Below, piece by piece: positions 28,054-37,977 of a stretch of 64,000 nucleotides of DNA. The DNA comes from Agathobacter sp. (GTDB lineage Bacteria; Bacillota; Clostridia; Lachnospirales; Lachnospiraceae). Under the pieces are notes generated by a model. The model did no database searches. It saw only the letters and a list, made by a program, of their open reading frames with translations, and was not told the DNA's origin. The first letter of the stretch is position 1. Each line of letters opens with the position of its first letter. Location: NCBI GenBank assembly GCA_017409825.1, contig JAFQRZ010000034.1, positions 31,137-95,136 on the forward strand. Direction: 5' to 3'. Both the position numbers and the translations under genes were made by a program.

Positions 28054-28569
28054 ATGAATAAAAACAATATTGTTTTGATTGGCATGCCGGGGGTAGGGAA
28101 AAGCACAGTTGGTGTTATTCTTGCCAAGGTGTTAGGTTATCAGTTTTTGGATGCGGATTTGTTAATCCAGGAGCAGGAGGGAAAACTTCTCAAGGACATT
28201 ATTGCAGAGGTTGGAACAGATGGCTTCATCCAGGTGGAGAACCGTGTGAATGCCAGTATAAATTGTACAAAGACGATTATTGCGACAGGTGGAAGTGTTA
28301 TTTATGGACAGGAAGCCATGGAGCATTTGAAAGAGATTGGTACAGTAGTATATTTAGAAGTGCCATTTTCTACATTAGAAAAACGTCTCTCTGATATTAA
28401 AGGAAGAGGCGTGGTTCTAAAAGATGGACAAACATTGTACGACCTTTTTATGGAACGAACACCACTTTATGAAAAGTATGCAGATGTTAGAGTTTCCGAA
28501 GAGGGACTAGGGGTAGAAGAAACCGTAGATTTATTGGTGAGCAAATTACAGAACTTGAATAACAATTAA
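28054..28569 (+). CDS. Shikimate-kinase-like P-loop kinase
   Basis: A 171-aa protein of the AroK family. The P-loop is GMPGVGKST (residues 10-18), and RTPLYEKYAD matches the substrate and lid end of shikimate kinases. However, the usual FRxxE reads FIQVE (no Arg) and GGG reads TGGS. These changes touch shikimate-binding positions, so its substrate is uncertain; the family resemblance is clear. It lies between the foldase and murA, not with aro genes. Confidence 0.75.
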   Translation: MNKNNIVLIGMPGVGKSTVGVILAKVLGYQFLDADLLIQEQEGKLLKDIIAEVGTDGFIQVENRVNASINCTKTIIATGGSVIYGQEAMEHLKEIGTVVYLEVPFSTLEKRLSDIKGRGVVLKDGQTLYDLFMERTPLYEKYADVRVSEEGLGVEETVDLLVSKLQNLNNN

Positions 28570-28614
28570 GCAACTAAAGAATAATATATAAGAGATAGGT
28601 TGTTGAGGTGAAAG

Positions 28615-29907
28615 ATGGAACAGTACGTAATTAAAGGTGGAAATCCTTTATATGGTGAAGTGGAAATTGGCGGAGCGAAGAATGCAGCTCTTCCTATTTT
28701 AGCGGCAGCGATTATGACTGATGAAACCGTTACAATTGAAAACTTGCCAAACGTTAGGGATGTCAATGTACTTTTGCAGGCCATTGAACAGATTGGAGCC
28801 AGAGTGGAGCGTGTAAACGAGCACAAGGTGAAAATCAATGGATCTTTTATTCGTGATTTGACAGTTGATAATGAATTTATTCGAAAAATTAGAGCATCAT
28901 ACTATTTGATTGGTGCTTTGCTTGGAAAATACAGAAAAACTGCAGTTGCTCTTCCAGGTGGATGTGATATTGGAAGTCGTCCAATTGACCTTCACAAAAA
29001 GGGATTCTGTGCAATGGGTGCGAATGTAGATATTTCGCATGGGCTTTTTCAGGTAGAAGCGGAGCATTTGATTGGTACACATATTTATTTAGACAAGGTA
29101 TCTGTTGGTGCGACAATTAATATTATGATGGCAGCAGCATTGGCAGAAGGTAAAACGGTTATTGAAAATGCGGCAAAAGAACCTCACGTTGTAGACGTTG
29201 CGAACTTCTTAAATAGCATGGGTGCGAACATTCGTGGTGCTGGTACAGATGTGATTCGTATCGTTGGAGTACAGAAGCTCCATAAAACAGAATATTCTAT
29301 TATCCCAGACCAGATTGAAGCGGGCACATATATGTTTGCAGTAGCAGCAGCTGGTGGAGATGTGATTGTAACAAATGTTATTCCGAAGCATTTAGAAGCA
29401 ACTACTGCGAAGTTGATTGAAGCAGGTTGTGAAGTAGAAGAATTTGATGATGCAGTACGTGTAATTTCCAATGGAAAATTACGCCGTACGCAGGTGACGA
29501 CACTTCCATATCCAGGTTTCCCAACCGATATGCAGCCTCAGATGGCAGTTCTTTTGGGAATTGCAGAAGGAACCAGTACGGTAACGGAAAGTATCTTTGA
29601 AAATCGTTTCCGTTATGTGGATGAGCTTACCCGAATGGGAGCAAACATTAAGGTAGAAAGCAACATTGCAATTATCAATGGTGTTCCAAAATATACAGGT
29701 GCAAGAGTAAATGCACCAGACTTACGTGCAGGTGCGGCTCTTGTTATTGCAGGGCTTGCTGCAGAGGGCGTAACGGTAATTGATGATATTCACTATATTT
29801 TACGTGGGTATGAAAATTTAGATGTAAAGCTTAGAGAGCTTGGCGGCAAGATTGAACTTGTTACAAGTGAGAAGGAATTGCAGAAGTTTATTCTTAAGGT
29901 TTCATAA
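28615..29907 (+). CDS. murA: UDP-N-acetylglucosamine 1-carboxyvinyltransferase
   Basis: MurA (430 aa) transfers enolpyruvate to UDP-GlcNAc, the first committed step of peptidoglycan synthesis. The catalytic Cys117 is in LPGGCDIGSRPIDLH, so it should be fosfomycin-sensitive. Lys22-Asn23 of the active site are in GGAKNAALP. ATG 28615 follows GAGGTG. A second murA paralogue, common in Firmicutes, is not in this window. Confidence 0.96.
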   Translation: MEQYVIKGGNPLYGEVEIGGAKNAALPILAAAIMTDETVTIENLPNVRDVNVLLQAIEQIGARVERVNEHKVKINGSFIRDLTVDNEFIRKIRASYYLIGALLGKYRKTAVALPGGCDIGSRPIDLHKKGFCAMGANVDISHGLFQVEAEHLIGTHIYLDKVSVGATINIMMAAALAEGKTVIENAAKEPHVVDVANFLNSMGANIRGAGTDVIRIVGVQKLHKTEYSIIPDQIEAGTYMFAVAAAGGDVIVTNVIPKHLEATTAKLIEAGCEVEEFDDAVRVISNGKLRRTQVTTLPYPGFPTDMQPQMAVLLGIAEGTSTVTESIFENRFRYVDELTRMGANIKVESNIAIINGVPKYTGARVNAPDLRAGAALVIAGLAAEGVTVIDDIHYILRGYENLDVKLRELGGKIELVTSEKELQKFILKVS

Positions 29908-29914
29908 ATACTAC

Positions 29915-29987
29915 GAAATCCCCTACCCATATTCATTTATCGCTGTATTGGCATAAGGCTTCTAAATGAATATGGGTAGGGGATTTC
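29915..29987 (+). repeat. Loop-conserved hairpin family, copy 1
   Basis: A perfect 25-bp stem (29915-29939 with 29963-29987) encloses a 23-nt loop (29940-29962) that starts TCGCTGTATTGG and ends AAGGCTTC. The loop is nearly identical to those at 34744-34766 and, inverted, 54629-54651 and 62848-62870. It lies between murA and the convergent HD-GYP gene and may serve as a terminator, although no long U-run follows. Confidence 0.88.
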
Positions 29988-30002
29988 TTACTTTGTAAAA
30001 AC

Positions 30003-30029
30003 AAAAAGGAACTTCTACAGTTCCTTCTT
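30003..30029 (-). terminator. Terminator of the HD-GYP gene
   Basis: On the minus strand AAGGAACT-GTAG-AAGTTCCTT is followed by TTTG and more T residues. It lies just after the stop of the minus-strand HD-GYP gene. Confidence 0.75.
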
Positions 30030-30040
30030 GGCAATAAGTG

Positions 30041-31285
30041 TTATAAAATTTTGGTGATATATAGTTCGCGTTGACTAGATAAGTCTACGCAGGTGCCGTC
30101 GTCGAATTGGACGATTGGTTTGGACAATGTGTTCTGATTTAACATTACGATTTTACATCCGCGTCCGTCGTTTAGCATAACACGATTGCTTTGGTAAGTG
30201 CTTGCGATATTGTGCAAGAATACGTAAATGTATTTCGTGTGATATTTCTGGAAGCCTTCCTGCTCGAATTTTTCAATAACCTGGAATGGGCACAGCGGTT
30301 CACGATAGGAACGAGCTGCAGTCATGGCATCGTATACGTCTGCAATTGCAACAATCATTGCAAAGTCAGAAAGGAATTCGCTGGAAAGCTGATTAGGATA
30401 GCCTGTACCATCATAACGTTCATGATGCATAAGTGCAGCTTGTTTGATGCGAGAATCCATATCCTGATTGCGTAACATCTCATATCCAGTCTTTGGATGT
30501 GATTTGATAAGTGCAAATTCCTCGTCAGTAAGTTTGCCCGGCTTGTTTAATACTTCATCTGGAATTGCAAGTTTGCCGATATCATGAAGTAAACCACAGC
30601 AGGTAAGGATGTCCAAATCATGCTGCTCCAAATGAAGCCAGCGTCCAATCATTCGAGAAATTAATGCTACATTTACACAATGTGCATATACCGTATCATT
30701 GAGAGAGTGCATTTGATGTATCATATCAAATAACTCAACAATGGTATTGCGAGATGCGTAGAGTGGCTGCATTTTCTCGATAAGTTCTGTTGTGTTAATA
30801 CTATATCCAGGTGTTTTAATAATGTTGGAAAAAACATCCTTTATGTGTTCGATGTATAACAAGTAGTCAACCTGAAATCCCTTAAATTCCGTAGAAACCA
30901 TCATTCGACGAGAGTTGGACTGGGTTTCTTCTTTATATGTAACAACCTTTTCGCCCTCTTTTGGTTCTTCTGTAACAGGAGTTGGATGTGCTGGCATAAC
31001 AGGAACTGGTGCCGCAACAGGAACCATAACAGGAACTACAGGTGTTGGAACAACGACAGGTGTAGGTGCTGGCGCTACGTTTGTAGCGGCAGCTAGTAAC
31101 TGCCTTACAATTGGATCGTTGGAATCTACAGTTGCCGAGTCAACATTATAGAGCTTCATCCTGTTGATGATTTGGCGTGTAAGTTCTGTTCCAGCAGGTG
31201 TCAGAATCTGTCCGCTTGGTGTTACAATTGCTTCGAGAGTAATCATTCCAGGTTTTAGCTCTCTAGGTGATAATTTTATATTCAT
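30041..31285 (-). CDS. HD-GYP domain protein, probable c-di-GMP phosphodiesterase
   Basis: A 414-aa cytoplasmic protein. The N-terminal domain of about 75 residues (LKPGMITLEAIVTPSGQIL) is the DUF3391-like region often found before HD-GYP. A Pro/Val/Ala-rich linker (about 75-108) leads to the HD-GYP domain (about 170-350) with HDIGKLAIP and HHERYDGTGYP. These carry the HD and GYP signatures, so hydrolysis of c-di-GMP is expected. A small C-terminal module (VMLNQNTLSKPIVQF) follows. ATG 31285 follows GAGGAGAAGG. Confidence 0.9.
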   Translation of the reverse strand: MNIKLSPRELKPGMITLEAIVTPSGQILTPAGTELTRQIINRMKLYNVDSATVDSNDPIVRQLLAAATNVAPAPTPVVVPTPVVPVMVPVAAPVPVMPAHPTPVTEEPKEGEKVVTYKEETQSNSRRMMVSTEFKGFQVDYLLYIEHIKDVFSNIIKTPGYSINTTELIEKMQPLYASRNTIVELFDMIHQMHSLNDTVYAHCVNVALISRMIGRWLHLEQHDLDILTCCGLLHDIGKLAIPDEVLNKPGKLTDEEFALIKSHPKTGYEMLRNQDMDSRIKQAALMHHERYDGTGYPNQLSSEFLSDFAMIVAIADVYDAMTAARSYREPLCPFQVIEKFEQEGFQKYHTKYIYVFLHNIASTYQSNRVMLNDGRGCKIVMLNQNTLSKPIVQFDDGTCVDLSSQRELYITKIL

Positions 31286-31315
31286 ACCTTCTCCTCAAAA
31301 TACACATATATATCT

Positions 31316-31344
31316 AGTATAAATTTTGTACAATAAAATGTCAA
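31316..31344 (-). promoter_or_regulatory. Promoter of the HD-GYP gene
   Basis: On the minus strand TTGACA (31339-31344) and TATACT (31316-31321) are 17 bases apart. It is divergent from the metK promoter only 12 bases away. Confidence 0.8.
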
Positions 31345-31356
31345 CAAAATAGAACT

Positions 31357-31385
31357 TGACAGATATAGAAATATAGGGTATCGTT
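31357..31385 (+). promoter_or_regulatory. Promoter of the SAM riboswitch-metK transcript
   Basis: TTGACA (31357-31362) and TATCGT (31380-31385), spacer 17 bases. The predicted start lies about 30 bases before the riboswitch. Confidence 0.65.
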
Positions 31386-31420
31386 TTTACTAGAAAGATA
31401 TTAAATTTCATATTGTACTT

Positions 31421-31522
31421 TTCTCTTATTCAGAGTGATGGAGATACATAGGATCAATGAAGTCACGGCAACCCCGTAAAAGGAAGGTGCCCACCTGAGC
31501 GAGTAATCGAGCAATAAGAGGG
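31421..31522 (+). promoter_or_regulatory. SAM-I (S-box) riboswitch
   Basis: The P1 stem is CTCTTAT (31424-31430) with ATAAGAG (31514-31520). Inside are the S-box landmarks CAGAG-GATGGAG, the ATGAAG-CACGGCAACC segment, AAGGTGCC and a final GAGC element. The 3' strand of P1 and the bases after it (31513-31524) can also pair with the first arm of the downstream terminator. SAM binding should therefore stabilise P1 and allow termination, lowering metK expression. Confidence 0.95.
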
Positions 31523-31543
31523 TTAATCATCTTGAAGATTTGT

Positions 31544-31574
31544 AATCCGCTTATTCACAATAAGCGGATTTTTT
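31544..31574 (+). terminator. Riboswitch-controlled terminator before metK
   Basis: AATCCGCTTATT-CAC-AATAAGCGGATT followed by TTTT. The first arm competes with riboswitch P1 for pairing, as in other S-box leaders. Confidence 0.92.
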
Positions 31575-31616
31575 ACTGTAACTAGAAAACAAATAGACAA
31601 AGAAAAGGAGAACAAA

Positions 31617-32801
31617 ATGGAAAAATTATTATTTACTTCCGAATCTGTAACTGAAGGTCATCCAGATAAGATGTGTGATGCGATTTCTGATGCAATTCTA
31701 GATGCTTGTTTAGAACAGGATCCAATGAGCCGCGTTGCTTGTGAAACAGCAGCTTGTACAGGCTTTGTATTGGTAACTGGTGAAATTACCACAAATGCAC
31801 AGCTTGACGTACCAGGTATCGTTCGTAAAACGGTAAATGAAATCGGATACGACGATGCAAAGACAGGTTTCGATGGAAATACATGTGCAGTTATGGTTGC
31901 TTTGGACAAGCAGTCAGCAGATATTGCAATGGGTGTTGATAAAGCATTAGAAGCAAAAGAAGGAACACTTACGGACGAATTAGATACAGGTGCTGGTGAC
32001 CAGGGTATGATGTTTGGTTATGCAAGTGATGAAACACCAGAGCTTATGCCATACCCAATCGCATTGGCACATAAGCTTGCATTACAGTTGACTAAGGTTC
32101 GCAAAGATGGTACTCTTACTTACCTTCGTCCAGATGGAAAATCACAGGTTTCTGTAGAATACGATGAAAATGGCGTTCCAGTACGTTTGGAAGCAGTGGT
32201 ACTTTCTACACAGCATGATGAAGATGTAACACAGGAGCAGATTCATGCAGACATCAAGAAATATGTATTTGACGAAATTCTTCCAGCGGAATTAATTGAT
32301 GATAATACAAAATTCTTTATCAACCCAACTGGCCGTTTCGTAATCGGTGGACCACACGGAGATGCAGGTCTTACTGGTCGTAAAATTATCGTTGATACTT
32401 ATGGTGGAATGGCTCGTCATGGTGGTGGTGCTTTCTCTGGTAAGGACTGCACAAAGGTAGACCGCTCTGCAGCCTATGCCGCTCGTTATGTAGCTAAGAA
32501 TATCGTTGCAGCAGGTCTTGCGAAGAGATGTGAAATTCAGTTATCTTACGCAATTGGTGTTGCGCAGCCAACCTCTATCATGGTAGATGCATTTGGTACA
32601 GGTGTCGTTTCAAACGAAAAATTAGTTGAAATCGTTCGTAAAGAATTTGACCTTCGTCCAGCAGGTATCATCAAGATGCTCGACTTAAGAAGACCAATTT
32701 ATCGTGCTACTGCTGCGTATGGACATTTCGGTAGAACTGACTTAGATCTTCCATGGGAAAAGACAGACAAGGCAGAAGCATTAAAAGTTTATAATAATTA
32801 A
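31617..32801 (+). CDS. metK: S-adenosylmethionine synthetase
   Basis: MetK (394 aa) makes S-adenosylmethionine from methionine and [29 protein letters not shown] and the loop [16 protein letters not shown] are signature sequences. It is controlled by the SAM-I riboswitch in its leader, a feedback loop. AAAGGAG precedes ATG 31617. Confidence 0.98.
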   Translation: MEKLLFTSESVTEGHPDKMCDAISDAILDACLEQDPMSRVACETAACTGFVLVTGEITTNAQLDVPGIVRKTVNEIGYDDAKTGFDGNTCAVMVALDKQSADIAMGVDKALEAKEGTLTDELDTGAGDQGMMFGYASDETPELMPYPIALAHKLALQLTKVRKDGTLTYLRPDGKSQVSVEYDENGVPVRLEAVVLSTQHDEDVTQEQIHADIKKYVFDEILPAELIDDNTKFFINPTGRFVIGGPHGDAGLTGRKIIVDTYGGMARHGGGAFSGKDCTKVDRSAAYAARYVAKNIVAAGLAKRCEIQLSYAIGVAQPTSIMVDAFGTGVVSNEKLVEIVRKEFDLRPAGIIKMLDLRRPIYRATAAYGHFGRTDLDLPWEKTDKAEALKVYNN

Positions 32802-32828
32802 TAGAAATTTCATAAGTTTACGAAAGAA

Positions 32829-32865
32829 ACATGGTATAATCAAAGAAGGTTATACCATGTTTTTG
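32829..32865 (+). terminator. Terminator of metK
   Basis: ACATGGTATAA pairs with TTATACCATGT across about 10 bases, followed by TTTTG. It separates metK from the sensor kinase gene. Confidence 0.85.
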
Positions 32866-32883
32866 TTTGATGGAGTATAGATT

Positions 32884-33993
32884 ATGAAACTAAAGTCAAA
32901 GCTTATTATTTCGTTTTGTATTATTATGTTTGTGCCAATCTTTTTGTCGCTTTTGTTTATCGCGGCATTCTTCCGTGTACAATGGGAGATGATTGCACAT
33001 AATATTGAAGTTATGCCAGATGTGAAAGGGCTGTTTTGGGAAATCGTGTTTACAATTATTTTGGTTCTGTTTTTGACGGCAGCGATGCTGATGATTTGGA
33101 TTTACCAAAGTATGGTTACGCCGATTCGTAAGCTTCAGACCGCAGCGAATAATATCAAAGAAGGAAATCTTGATTTCACCTTGGATACCGAAGGAACCGA
33201 GCATGATGAGATGAACGAACTATGTGTTACGTTCGAGGAGATGCGGCGAAGGTTAAAGGAGAATGCGGAAGAAAAAATTGCAACCGAGCAGGAGAGCAGG
33301 GACTTGATTAGTAATATCGCCCATGACTTGAAAACTCCTATCACGGCAGTAAAGGGATATGCAGAGGGGATTATCGATGGTGTAGCAAATTCACCTGAGA
33401 AAATTGATAAGTATGTGAGAACCATTTATGCGAAAGCGAATGAGATGGACACACTCATCAATGAGTTGACCTTGTACTCCAAGATTGATACGAATAAAAT
33501 TCCTTATAACTTTGCGAAAATAAACGTAGAAGAATATTTTGCAGATTGTATTGAGGAAATCGGCATTGATTTGGAAACGAGGGGGATTGGGCTGGCGTAT
33601 TATAATTATACGGATAGCGATGTTGTGATTATTGCAGACCCAGAACAGCTTCGTCGTGTTGTTAATAATATTGTGGGAAATTCCATAAAATATATGAACA
33701 AATCGAATGGATTTATCAATGTCCGTATCAAAGATGTAGGGGATTTCATTCAGGTTGAAATTGAGGATAACGGTCGTGGAATTCCGCAGAAGGATTTGCC
33801 ATACATTTTTGACCGATTCTATCGTGGCGATGTATCGCGAAATTCTGCGACAGGTGGAAGTGGAATCGGCTTATCCATCGTAAAGAAAATTATGGAAGAT
33901 CATGGTGGCAAAATCTGGGCAACCAGCAAAGAGGACACAGGTACAGTCATGTACTTTGTAATTCGTAAATATCAGGAGGTACCAAATGAGTAA
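32884..33993 (+). CDS. Sensor histidine kinase
   Basis: A 369-aa membrane kinase with two N-terminal helices (about 6-30 and 47-71) and almost no external loop, a HAMP domain, HisKA with phospho-acceptor His147 (IAHDLKTPIT), and a HATPase domain (NNIVGNSIKY, DNGRGIP, GGSGIGLSIVKK). The short outer part suggests it senses a signal in or near the membrane. The gene overlaps the response regulator by 8 bases, so they form a cognate pair. Signal unknown. Confidence 0.93.
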   Translation: MKLKSKLIISFCIIMFVPIFLSLLFIAAFFRVQWEMIAHNIEVMPDVKGLFWEIVFTIILVLFLTAAMLMIWIYQSMVTPIRKLQTAANNIKEGNLDFTLDTEGTEHDEMNELCVTFEEMRRRLKENAEEKIATEQESRDLISNIAHDLKTPITAVKGYAEGIIDGVANSPEKIDKYVRTIYAKANEMDTLINELTLYSKIDTNKIPYNFAKINVEEYFADCIEEIGIDLETRGIGLAYYNYTDSDVVIIADPEQLRRVVNNIVGNSIKYMNKSNGFINVRIKDVGDFIQVEIEDNGRGIPQKDLPYIFDRFYRGDVSRNSATGGSGIGLSIVKKIMEDHGGKIWATSKEDTGTVMYFVIRKYQEVPNE

Positions 33994-34675
33994 GATTTTG
34001 ATTGTAGAAGATGAAGTAGCGATTGCAGAATTAGAAAAAGACTATTTAGAGTTGAGTGGATTTGAAGTAGACGTGGAAAACGATGGAATGACAGGTCTTG
34101 CGAGAGCCTTAGCGGAAGATTTCGACTTGTTTATTCTTGACCTCATGCTCCCAGGCATCGATGGTTTTGAAATTTGTAAGCAGATTCGCGAAAAGAAAAA
34201 CACACCGATTCTTATGGTGTCTGCGAAAAAAGATGACATTGACAAAATTCGAGGACTTGGGCTTGGTGCAGATGATTATGTGACGAAACCATTTTCGCCA
34301 AGTGAATTGGTTGCACGTGTAAAGGCACACCTATCCCGTTATGAGCGTTTAATCGGAAGTAGCGTAGTAGAAAATGATATCATCGAAATTCGTGGAATCA
34401 AGATTGATAAAACTGCAAGACGTGTTTGGATTAATGGTGAAGAAAAGCAGTTTACGACCAAGGAATTTGACCTTCTTACCTTCCTTGCAGAAAATCCAAA
34501 TCACGTATATACCAAGGAGGAACTCTTCCGTGAAATCTGGGATATGGAATCCATCGGTGATATTGCGACGGTAACCGTACATATCAAGAAAATCCGCGAG
34601 AAGGTTGAAATGGACACTTCTAAGCCTCAGTATATCGAGACGATTTGGGGTGTAGGATATCGCTTTAAATTATAG
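33986..34675 (+). CDS. OmpR/PhoB-type response regulator
   Basis: A 229-aa regulator. The receiver domain (1-115) has the acidic pair Glu8-Asp9, phospho-acceptor Asp52 (ILDLMLPG) and the conserved Lys near 102. The winged-helix DNA-binding domain (about 130-228) includes FTTKEFDLLTFLAENP and VHIKKIREKVE, and the end IETIWGVGYRFKL. Partner of the overlapping kinase; targets are not evident from the sequence. Confidence 0.94.
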   Translation: MSKILIVEDEVAIAELEKDYLELSGFEVDVENDGMTGLARALAEDFDLFILDLMLPGIDGFEICKQIREKKNTPILMVSAKKDDIDKIRGLGLGADDYVTKPFSPSELVARVKAHLSRYERLIGSSVVENDIIEIRGIKIDKTARRVWINGEEKQFTTKEFDLLTFLAENPNHVYTKEELFREIWDMESIGDIATVTVHIKKIREKVEMDTSKPQYIETIWGVGYRFKL

Positions 34676-34685
34676 GAATGCATTA

Positions 34686-34823
34686 GCTCAGTAAATGAAG
34701 ATGTTCTATACGCTAAGAATGTCCCCTTCCATATATTCATTTATCGCTGTATTGGCATAAGGTTTCTAAATGAATATATGGAAGGGGACATTTTTGCTTT
34801 TGGAAAAGTCGTATTTACTGAGC
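34686..34823 (+). repeat. Loop-conserved hairpin family, copy 2, with outer inverted repeats
   Basis: The core is a perfect 26-bp stem (34718-34743 with 34767-34792) around the family loop (34744-34766), which differs from copy 1 by one base. An outer perfect 11-bp repeat GCTCAGTAAAT/ATTTACTGAGC (34686-34696 and 34813-34823) bounds a 138-bp unit, close in size and flank sequence to copy 3. The T-run after the core stem means it probably ends the kinase-regulator transcript. Confidence 0.88.
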
Positions 34824-34896
34824 AAATACGTTAATTTCATAAAATCGATAAATGTGCACATCATAAAAGCAATATAGCATTTTATGGAGGTAAAAA

Positions 34897-37125
34897 ATGA
34901 AACAGGCATGGCGAAATTTTACGAGTGGTACATGGCAGAATGAAATCAATGTACGGGACTTTATTCAAAAGAATTATAAACCTTACGATGGAGATGAAAG
35001 CTTTCTGGAAGGAGCGACACAGGATACGCGGGATTTGTGGGAGCAGGTGTTAGATTTATCGAAAAAGGAACGAGAAGCAGGCGGAGTTTTGGATATGGAT
35101 ACAAAAATTATTTCCACGATTACTTCGCATGGTCCGGGTTATCTGGATAAGTCGAAAGAGAAAATCGTAGGCTTCCAAACAGACAAACCGTTTAAACGAG
35201 CACTGATGCCCTACGGCGGAATTCGTATGGCAATCAAAGCGTGCCAGGATAGCGGGTATGAAGTAGATAAAGAAGTAGTAGAAAATTTCACAGAGCATCG
35301 AAAGACGCACAACGCTGGAGTGTTTGATGTGTATACACCAGAGATGCGTGCCTGCCGTTCCTCTCATATCATTACAGGGCTTCCAGATGCCTATGGACGA
35401 GGGCGAATCATCGGAGATTACCGTCGTGTGGCTTTGTATGGGGTGGACCGATTGATTGAGGAAAAGAAGGAAGAGTTTCATGCTTCCGGCAGTATTATGA
35501 ACAACGAAATCATTCGGGAACGTGAGGAAATTTCAGAGCAGATTCGTGCGTTAGAGCAGTTGAAAAAACTGGCAGAAATCTATGGATATGATATTAGCAA
35601 GCCGGCAGGAAATATTCGAGAAGCAATTCAGTGGCTCTATTTCGCTTATCTTGCGGCAACCAAGGAGCAGAATGGTGCAGCGATGTCTTTGGGACGAACT
35701 TCTACTTTTTTGGACATCTATGCGGAGCGAGATTTGAAAGAGGGCACCTTTAGCGAAGTGGAAATACAGGAATTGGTGGACCAGTTTATCATGAAGCTTC
35801 GTTTGATTAAGTTTGCAAGAACGACAGAGTACAATGCGATTTTTGCAGGAGATCCGACCTGGGTGACAGAGGCACTTGCAGGTATGGGCTTGGATGGACG
35901 CCACATGGTAACGAAAATGTCGTTCCGCTATCTGCATACCTTAAATAATATCGGTGCAGCACCAGAGCCGAACTTAACGGTGTTGTGGTCTGTGAATCTT
36001 CCAGAAAATTTCAAACGTTTTTGTGCGGACATTTCGATCAAGCATTCTGCAATTCAGTATGAAAATGATGATGTGATGCGACCAGTGCATGGAGATGATT
36101 ATGGGATTGCCTGTTGTGTCTCTTCCATGCGAATTGGAAAAGAAATGCAGTTTTTTGGTGCGCGAGCGAATTTGGCGAAATGTCTTCTTTATGCAATCAA
36201 TGGTGGGGTAGATGAACTTTCGGGAAAGCAGGTAGGACCAAAGTATCGTCCGATTACTTCGGAATATTTAGATTACGAAGAGGTAATGACAGCCTATAAA
36301 GATATGATGAAATGGTTGGCTGGCGTTTATGTAAATGCCTTAAATATCATCCATTATATGCATGACAAATACTCCTATGAGAAATTAGAGATGGCACTGC
36401 ATGATAAGAAAATTACACGTTGGTTTGCGACAGGGATTGCAGGTTTTTCGGTAGTGGCGGATTCTCTTTCTGCAATCAAATACGCGAGGGTCAAACCGAT
36501 ACGAAATGAGCAGGGAATTGCAGTAGATTTTGAAACAGTCGGAGATTTTCCAAAGTTCGGTAACGATGATGACAGGGTAGATGATATCGCCAAAGAGGTA
36601 TTGCATCTTTTTGTAGGATATATCAAAGAGAATCAGGCATACCGTGGTGGTTTTCCAACGACTTCCATTCTCACTATCACATCGAACGTCTCATACGGTA
36701 AAAATACAGGTTCTACACCAGACGGAAGAAAACGAGGCGAAGCCTTTGCACCAGGCAGCAATCCGATGCATGGACGCGATACGCATGGTGTGGTAGCCTC
36801 ACTTGCTTCGGTAGCGAAAATTCCATTTATGGATTCGCAGGACGGTATCTCAAATACGTTTAGCATTGTGCCAGATGCTTTGGGCAAAAATACTGAGGAC
36901 GCAAAGAACAACCTCACACAGATGCTTGACGGATATATGAGTCAGGGTGGACATCATCTAAATGTCAATGTGTTGAATCAGGATACCCTGCGTGATGCAC
37001 AAGCTCATCCAGAGAAATATCCGCAGCTTACCATTCGTGTGTCGGGCTACGCAGTAAACTTTATCAAGCTGACCAAGGAGCAGCAGGATGAAGTGATTGC
37101 AAGAACGTTCCATGATAGGTTATAA
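34897..37125 (+). CDS. pflB: Pyruvate formate-lyase
   Basis: PFL (742 aa) converts pyruvate and CoA to acetyl-CoA and formate under anaerobic conditions. The glycyl radical site is Gly717 in RVSGYAVNF, and the catalytic cysteine pair is Cys406-Cys407 in IACCVSSMR. The leader has a small CATAAAAGC/GCATTTTATG hairpin directly before the TGGAGG site. Its activating enzyme follows after 33 bases. Confidence 0.97.
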   Translation: MKQAWRNFTSGTWQNEINVRDFIQKNYKPYDGDESFLEGATQDTRDLWEQVLDLSKKEREAGGVLDMDTKIISTITSHGPGYLDKSKEKIVGFQTDKPFKRALMPYGGIRMAIKACQDSGYEVDKEVVENFTEHRKTHNAGVFDVYTPEMRACRSSHIITGLPDAYGRGRIIGDYRRVALYGVDRLIEEKKEEFHASGSIMNNEIIREREEISEQIRALEQLKKLAEIYGYDISKPAGNIREAIQWLYFAYLAATKEQNGAAMSLGRTSTFLDIYAERDLKEGTFSEVEIQELVDQFIMKLRLIKFARTTEYNAIFAGDPTWVTEALAGMGLDGRHMVTKMSFRYLHTLNNIGAAPEPNLTVLWSVNLPENFKRFCADISIKHSAIQYENDDVMRPVHGDDYGIACCVSSMRIGKEMQFFGARANLAKCLLYAINGGVDELSGKQVGPKYRPITSEYLDYEEVMTAYKDMMKWLAGVYVNALNIIHYMHDKYSYEKLEMALHDKKITRWFATGIAGFSVVADSLSAIKYARVKPIRNEQGIAVDFETVGDFPKFGNDDDRVDDIAKEVLHLFVGYIKENQAYRGGFPTTSILTITSNVSYGKNTGSTPDGRKRGEAFAPGSNPMHGRDTHGVVASLASVAKIPFMDSQDGISNTFSIVPDALGKNTEDAKNNLTQMLDGYMSQGGHHLNVNVLNQDTLRDAQAHPEKYPQLTIRVSGYAVNFIKLTKEQQDEVIARTFHDRL

Positions 37126-37158
37126 TAGCAAAAGAGAAAAAACAAAAGGAGACGAAGA

Positions 37159-37977
37159 ATGGGCTACATTCATTCAATACAAACCTTTGGCACGGTAGAT
37201 GGACCTGGGGTACGATTTGTCGTGTTTTTCCAAGGCTGCCCAATGCGATGCCAGTATTGCCACAATCCAGATACCTGGGAGATGGCAGATGGAAAAGAAA
37301 AATCTGTAGATGAAATCTTAGAGATGTTTGAAAGAAACCGTGCGTTTTATAAGACTGGTGGGATTACCGCGACTGGTGGCGAGCCGATGATGCAGATGGA
37401 TTTTTTGCTGGAGCTTTTTACCAAGGCGAAGGAAAAAGAGATTCATACCTGTTTGGATACATCGGGCATTTTCTTCCAAGAGGCGTGGTGTAATCCGGAA
37501 AATAGAACAGGCGAAGCTTATGCAAAAATAGAGACGCTCATGAGGGTGACCGATTTGGTGATGCTGGATATCAAGCATATCGAAACCGAATCACATAAGA
37601 CTTTGACAGGGCATGGCAATGAGAAGGTACTTGCGTTTGCAAAATATCTCGATGAAATGAAAAAGCCAGTCTGGATTCGTCATGTGGTAGTCCCTGGTAT
37701 TACCTACGAGGAAAAACAATTGACGCAGTTTGGAGCATTTTTAAGAACACTTTCAAATGTAGAGAAGCTTGAAGTGTTACCATATCATACACTGGGCGAA
37801 AATAAGTATGAGAAGATGGGGATAGAATATCCATTAAAAGGAGTCCCACAGCTTTCCAAGGATGAGGCAGTGGAGGCAGAACGTATCATTCTTAAAAGCT
37901 GGGGCAAAGATATGAAACCAATCAATACAACAGAGGAAGATATAAAATCAGGAGGTACAATATGCAAAAGTTGTTAG
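37159..37977 (+). CDS. pflA: Pyruvate formate-lyase activating enzyme
   Basis: A radical SAM protein (272 aa) that installs the glycyl radical on PFL. The [4Fe-4S] cysteines are Cys27, Cys31 and Cys34 in GCPMRCQYCH. GGITATGGEPMMQ is the SAM-binding GGE region. It ends with CKSC and overlaps the next gene by 16 bases. ATG 37159 follows AAAGGAG. Confidence 0.96.
   Translation: MGYIHSIQTFGTVDGPGVRFVVFFQGCPMRCQYCHNPDTWEMADGKEKSVDEILEMFERNRAFYKTGGITATGGEPMMQMDFLLELFTKAKEKEIHTCLDTSGIFFQEAWCNPENRTGEAYAKIETLMRVTDLVMLDIKHIETESHKTLTGHGNEKVLAFAKYLDEMKKPVWIRHVVVPGITYEEKQLTQFGAFLRTLSNVEKLEVLPYHTLGENKYEKMGIEYPLKGVPQLSKDEAVEAERIILKSWGKDMKPINTTEEDIKSGGTICKSC

Noticed and set aside
32817-32840. Promoter for the sensor kinase within the metK terminator
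   Set aside because: The TATAAT is part of the hairpin and the nearest -35-like TTTACG is only 12 bases away.
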